Assembly (NCBI GenBank): GCA_013824045.1
Contig: PNND01000338.1
Coordinates: 1 to 5,849, forward strand
Reading direction: 5' to 3'
DNA length: 5,849 nt
Source of the DNA: Rhodobacter sp.
GTDB taxonomy: Bacteria; Pseudomonadota; Alphaproteobacteria; Rhodobacterales; Rhodobacteraceae
In this document: positions 4,805-5,849 of the stretch, one piece after another
Numbering within the stretch: position 1 is the first letter of the stretch
How the letters are laid out: each line of letters begins with the position of its first letter
Made by a program: the position numbers and the translations under genes
Notes under the pieces: generated by a model
Told to the model about the DNA's origin: nothing
Seen by the model: the letters and a program-made list of their open reading frames with translations, nothing else
Database searches by the model: none

Positions 4805-5737
4805 TCACTTCTTGAATCCGATGGACAAAGCGAAGGCATAACTGCTTTCCGTCAGACCTTTTGGGGCTGCGGGGAAACGCCCTGCCCTTTCGACAGCTTT
4901 TAGGGCTGCACGGTCGAGAGCTGCGTTTCCGGACGACCGCGATACATCCATGCTTAAGAGGCGTCCGTCGCGCCCGACGACCAGCGCCAGCGTGACGGTC
5001 CCGACAGCGCCATCGGCCCCGGCGGGGTATTGCTTGCGGCGTTCGATGCGGGCGCGAACCTTGGCACCCCAGGTGGCCATGAGGTCATTGACCGCCGATT
5101 GCGACAGGGTTGCCGCCTCAGCGGTCCCGCCGCTGCCCGCTGTATCTTTCGTGCCAGTGCCTGCGGCGGTCTCGGCCTTGCGGCTTTCGCTTGGCGCCTG
5201 GGGTGCCGGGGGGGCAGGCGGTGCCGCCTCGGCGGATGGCGTTCCGTCTTCGCGACTGTCCGGGTTCTGCGGCTTTGGCGGGTCTGGTTTCGGCAAAGGG
5301 CTATCCGCGGTCTTCGCCGTCGGATTCTGCGGCGTCTCTGGCAGTGGATCCCGAAAAAGCGGATCGGGCTCGGCTATGGGCGGGGGAGGCAGCACGATCG
5401 CTGCTGCCATGTCGGGCTCTGCCACGGAAGCGAGGTCCCTCAGTTCGGGTCGGTCAACCTCGGGGCGGGGGGACGTCAGCATTGGTTCCGGCAGGATCGG
5501 CGGGGCTTCTTCGGGCGCCGGTTCTGGGGCTGCTAGCGTTGGGGCCTCTGTCATGACTTCGGGCGGCGGCGCGGGTTTGGTCCAATCCGGGACCAGTTCC
5601 ACCATCATGGCCTGAGTTTGTTGCGCGGCCTTCGACGAAACAAGATCCCCGCCATCCGCCCCGTCCGACACGGCCCCGGGAACGGCGACAAGAAGGAGAC
5701 TCAGCGGGGCAAGATGCAGGGCAAGCGACAGCGCCAT
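4805..5737 (-). CDS. tonB: TonB-family energy transducer
   Basis: This 310-residue (or longer) inner-membrane-anchored periplasm-spanning protein passes proton-motive energy from ExbB/ExbD to outer-membrane receptors. A hydrophobic amino-terminal segment (residues 1-24) contains S4-x3-H8, matching the Ser-x3-His motif of TonB anchors. A long Pro/Ala/Glu-rich stretch (about 50-190, many Pro-Glu and Pro-Lys pairs) spans the periplasm. The carboxy-terminal TonB domain (about 212-310) shows KQYPAGADGAVGTVTL, VVGRDGRLLSMDVSRSSG, AALDRAALKAVERAGRFPAAP and a final SYAFALSIGFKK. GGGGGA lies about ten bases before the ATG at 5737, but the frame remains open upstream to the window edge and encodes RGKRLP just before this Met. 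Those positive charges are what a TonB anchor normally has on its cytoplasmic side, so the true start may lie beyond 5849. The gene converges on the metal-transport operon; its receptor partners are outside the window. Confidence 0.9.
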   Translation of the reverse strand: MALSLALHLAPLSLLLVAVPGAVSDGADGGDLVSSKAAQQTQAMMVELVPDWTKPAPPPEVMTEAPTLAAPEPAPEEAPPILPEPMLTSPRPEVDRPELRDLASVAEPDMAAAIVLPPPPIAEPDPLFRDPLPETPQNPTAKTADSPLPKPDPPKPQNPDSREDGTPSAEAAPPAPPAPQAPSESRKAETAAGTGTKDTAGSGGTAEAATLSQSAVNDLMATWGAKVRARIERRKQYPAGADGAVGTVTLALVVGRDGRLLSMDVSRSSGNAALDRAALKAVERAGRFPAAPKGLTESSYAFALSIGFKK

Positions 5738-5849
5738 CGGAAGCCGCTTCCCCCGGTCCGGTCGGTCTTGCGCCGGGCCCGTCGACCGCAGGGCAATGAG
5801 GTCGGCTGCTCTGACGCGCTGCCCGTCGTCCCCTGGGACCAGAACCGGC

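Noticed and set aside
4950..5615. Plus-strand Gly/Ser-rich frame of 221 codons
   Set aside because: It is the antisense of the Pro/Ala-rich spacer of tonB, which gives Gly/Ser runs by default.
5739..5751. GGAAGC-C-GCTTCC palindrome before tonB as an operator or hairpin
   Set aside because: The one-base centre does not allow a stable RNA loop, and if the frame extends upstream the site is coding.
1..5849. CRISPR arrays, tRNA and rRNA genes
   Set aside because: No regularly spaced repeats and no tRNA or rRNA hallmark sequences were seen.

Overview
The window looks like chromosome from a GC-rich alphaproteobacterium, most likely a Rhodobacterales (Paracoccus/Rhodobacter-type) organism. I infer this from the strong G/C preference at third codon positions, the use of GTG and TTG starts in tightly packed genes, and the protein styles. 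It is not a species-level assignment.

Layout. Positions 1-375 are a regulatory region. It may contain the start of a divergent minus-strand gene at the left edge, an AT-rich 28-bp inverted repeat (126-153) that looks like an operator, and three 12-bp tandem repeats (275-310). A well-conserved cobalamin (adenosylcobalamin-type) riboswitch follows (about 376-553). Its likely expression platform ends in a hairpin (641-684) that buries the Shine-Dalgarno of the first gene. A plus-strand operon runs from 689 to 4083: nikK-like DUF4198 protein, cbiM/nikM, nikL, cbiQ/nikQ and cbiO/nikO. Together these encode an energy-coupling-factor (ECF) type ABC importer for Co2+ or Ni2+. The genes abut or overlap by a few bases, so translational coupling is likely. 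The first gene carries an apparent one-base deletion near 959-967 that splits it into two frames. Between 4084 and 4804 there is no convincing intact gene. This stretch holds a possible truncated secreted-protein gene, a decayed C-terminal piece of an IS21-family istB gene with a terminal-repeat-like sequence, and an AT-rich patch that repeats half of the upstream operator-like element. A tonB-type gene lies convergently on the minus strand (4805-5737), and its frame stays open to the right edge of the window.

How the genes fit together. CbiM is the membrane substrate-binding protein, CbiQ the membrane coupling protein and CbiO the ATPase. NikK and NikL are exported or membrane-anchored accessory proteins that replace the CbiN of classical cobalt systems. 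A B12 riboswitch over this set points to cobalt import for cobalamin synthesis, switched off when the cofactor is plentiful, even though the NikK/NikL accessory set is usually discussed with nickel. TonB would energise outer-membrane receptors, possibly for B12 or metal chelates, but nothing within the window ties it to a specific receptor.

I did not find evidence for a wholly new system. The points most worth a second look are the broken nikK, the pairing of NikK/NikL with a B12 riboswitch, the predicted amino-terminal histidine shared by three subunits, the shared operator-like half-sites, and the uncertain tonB start.
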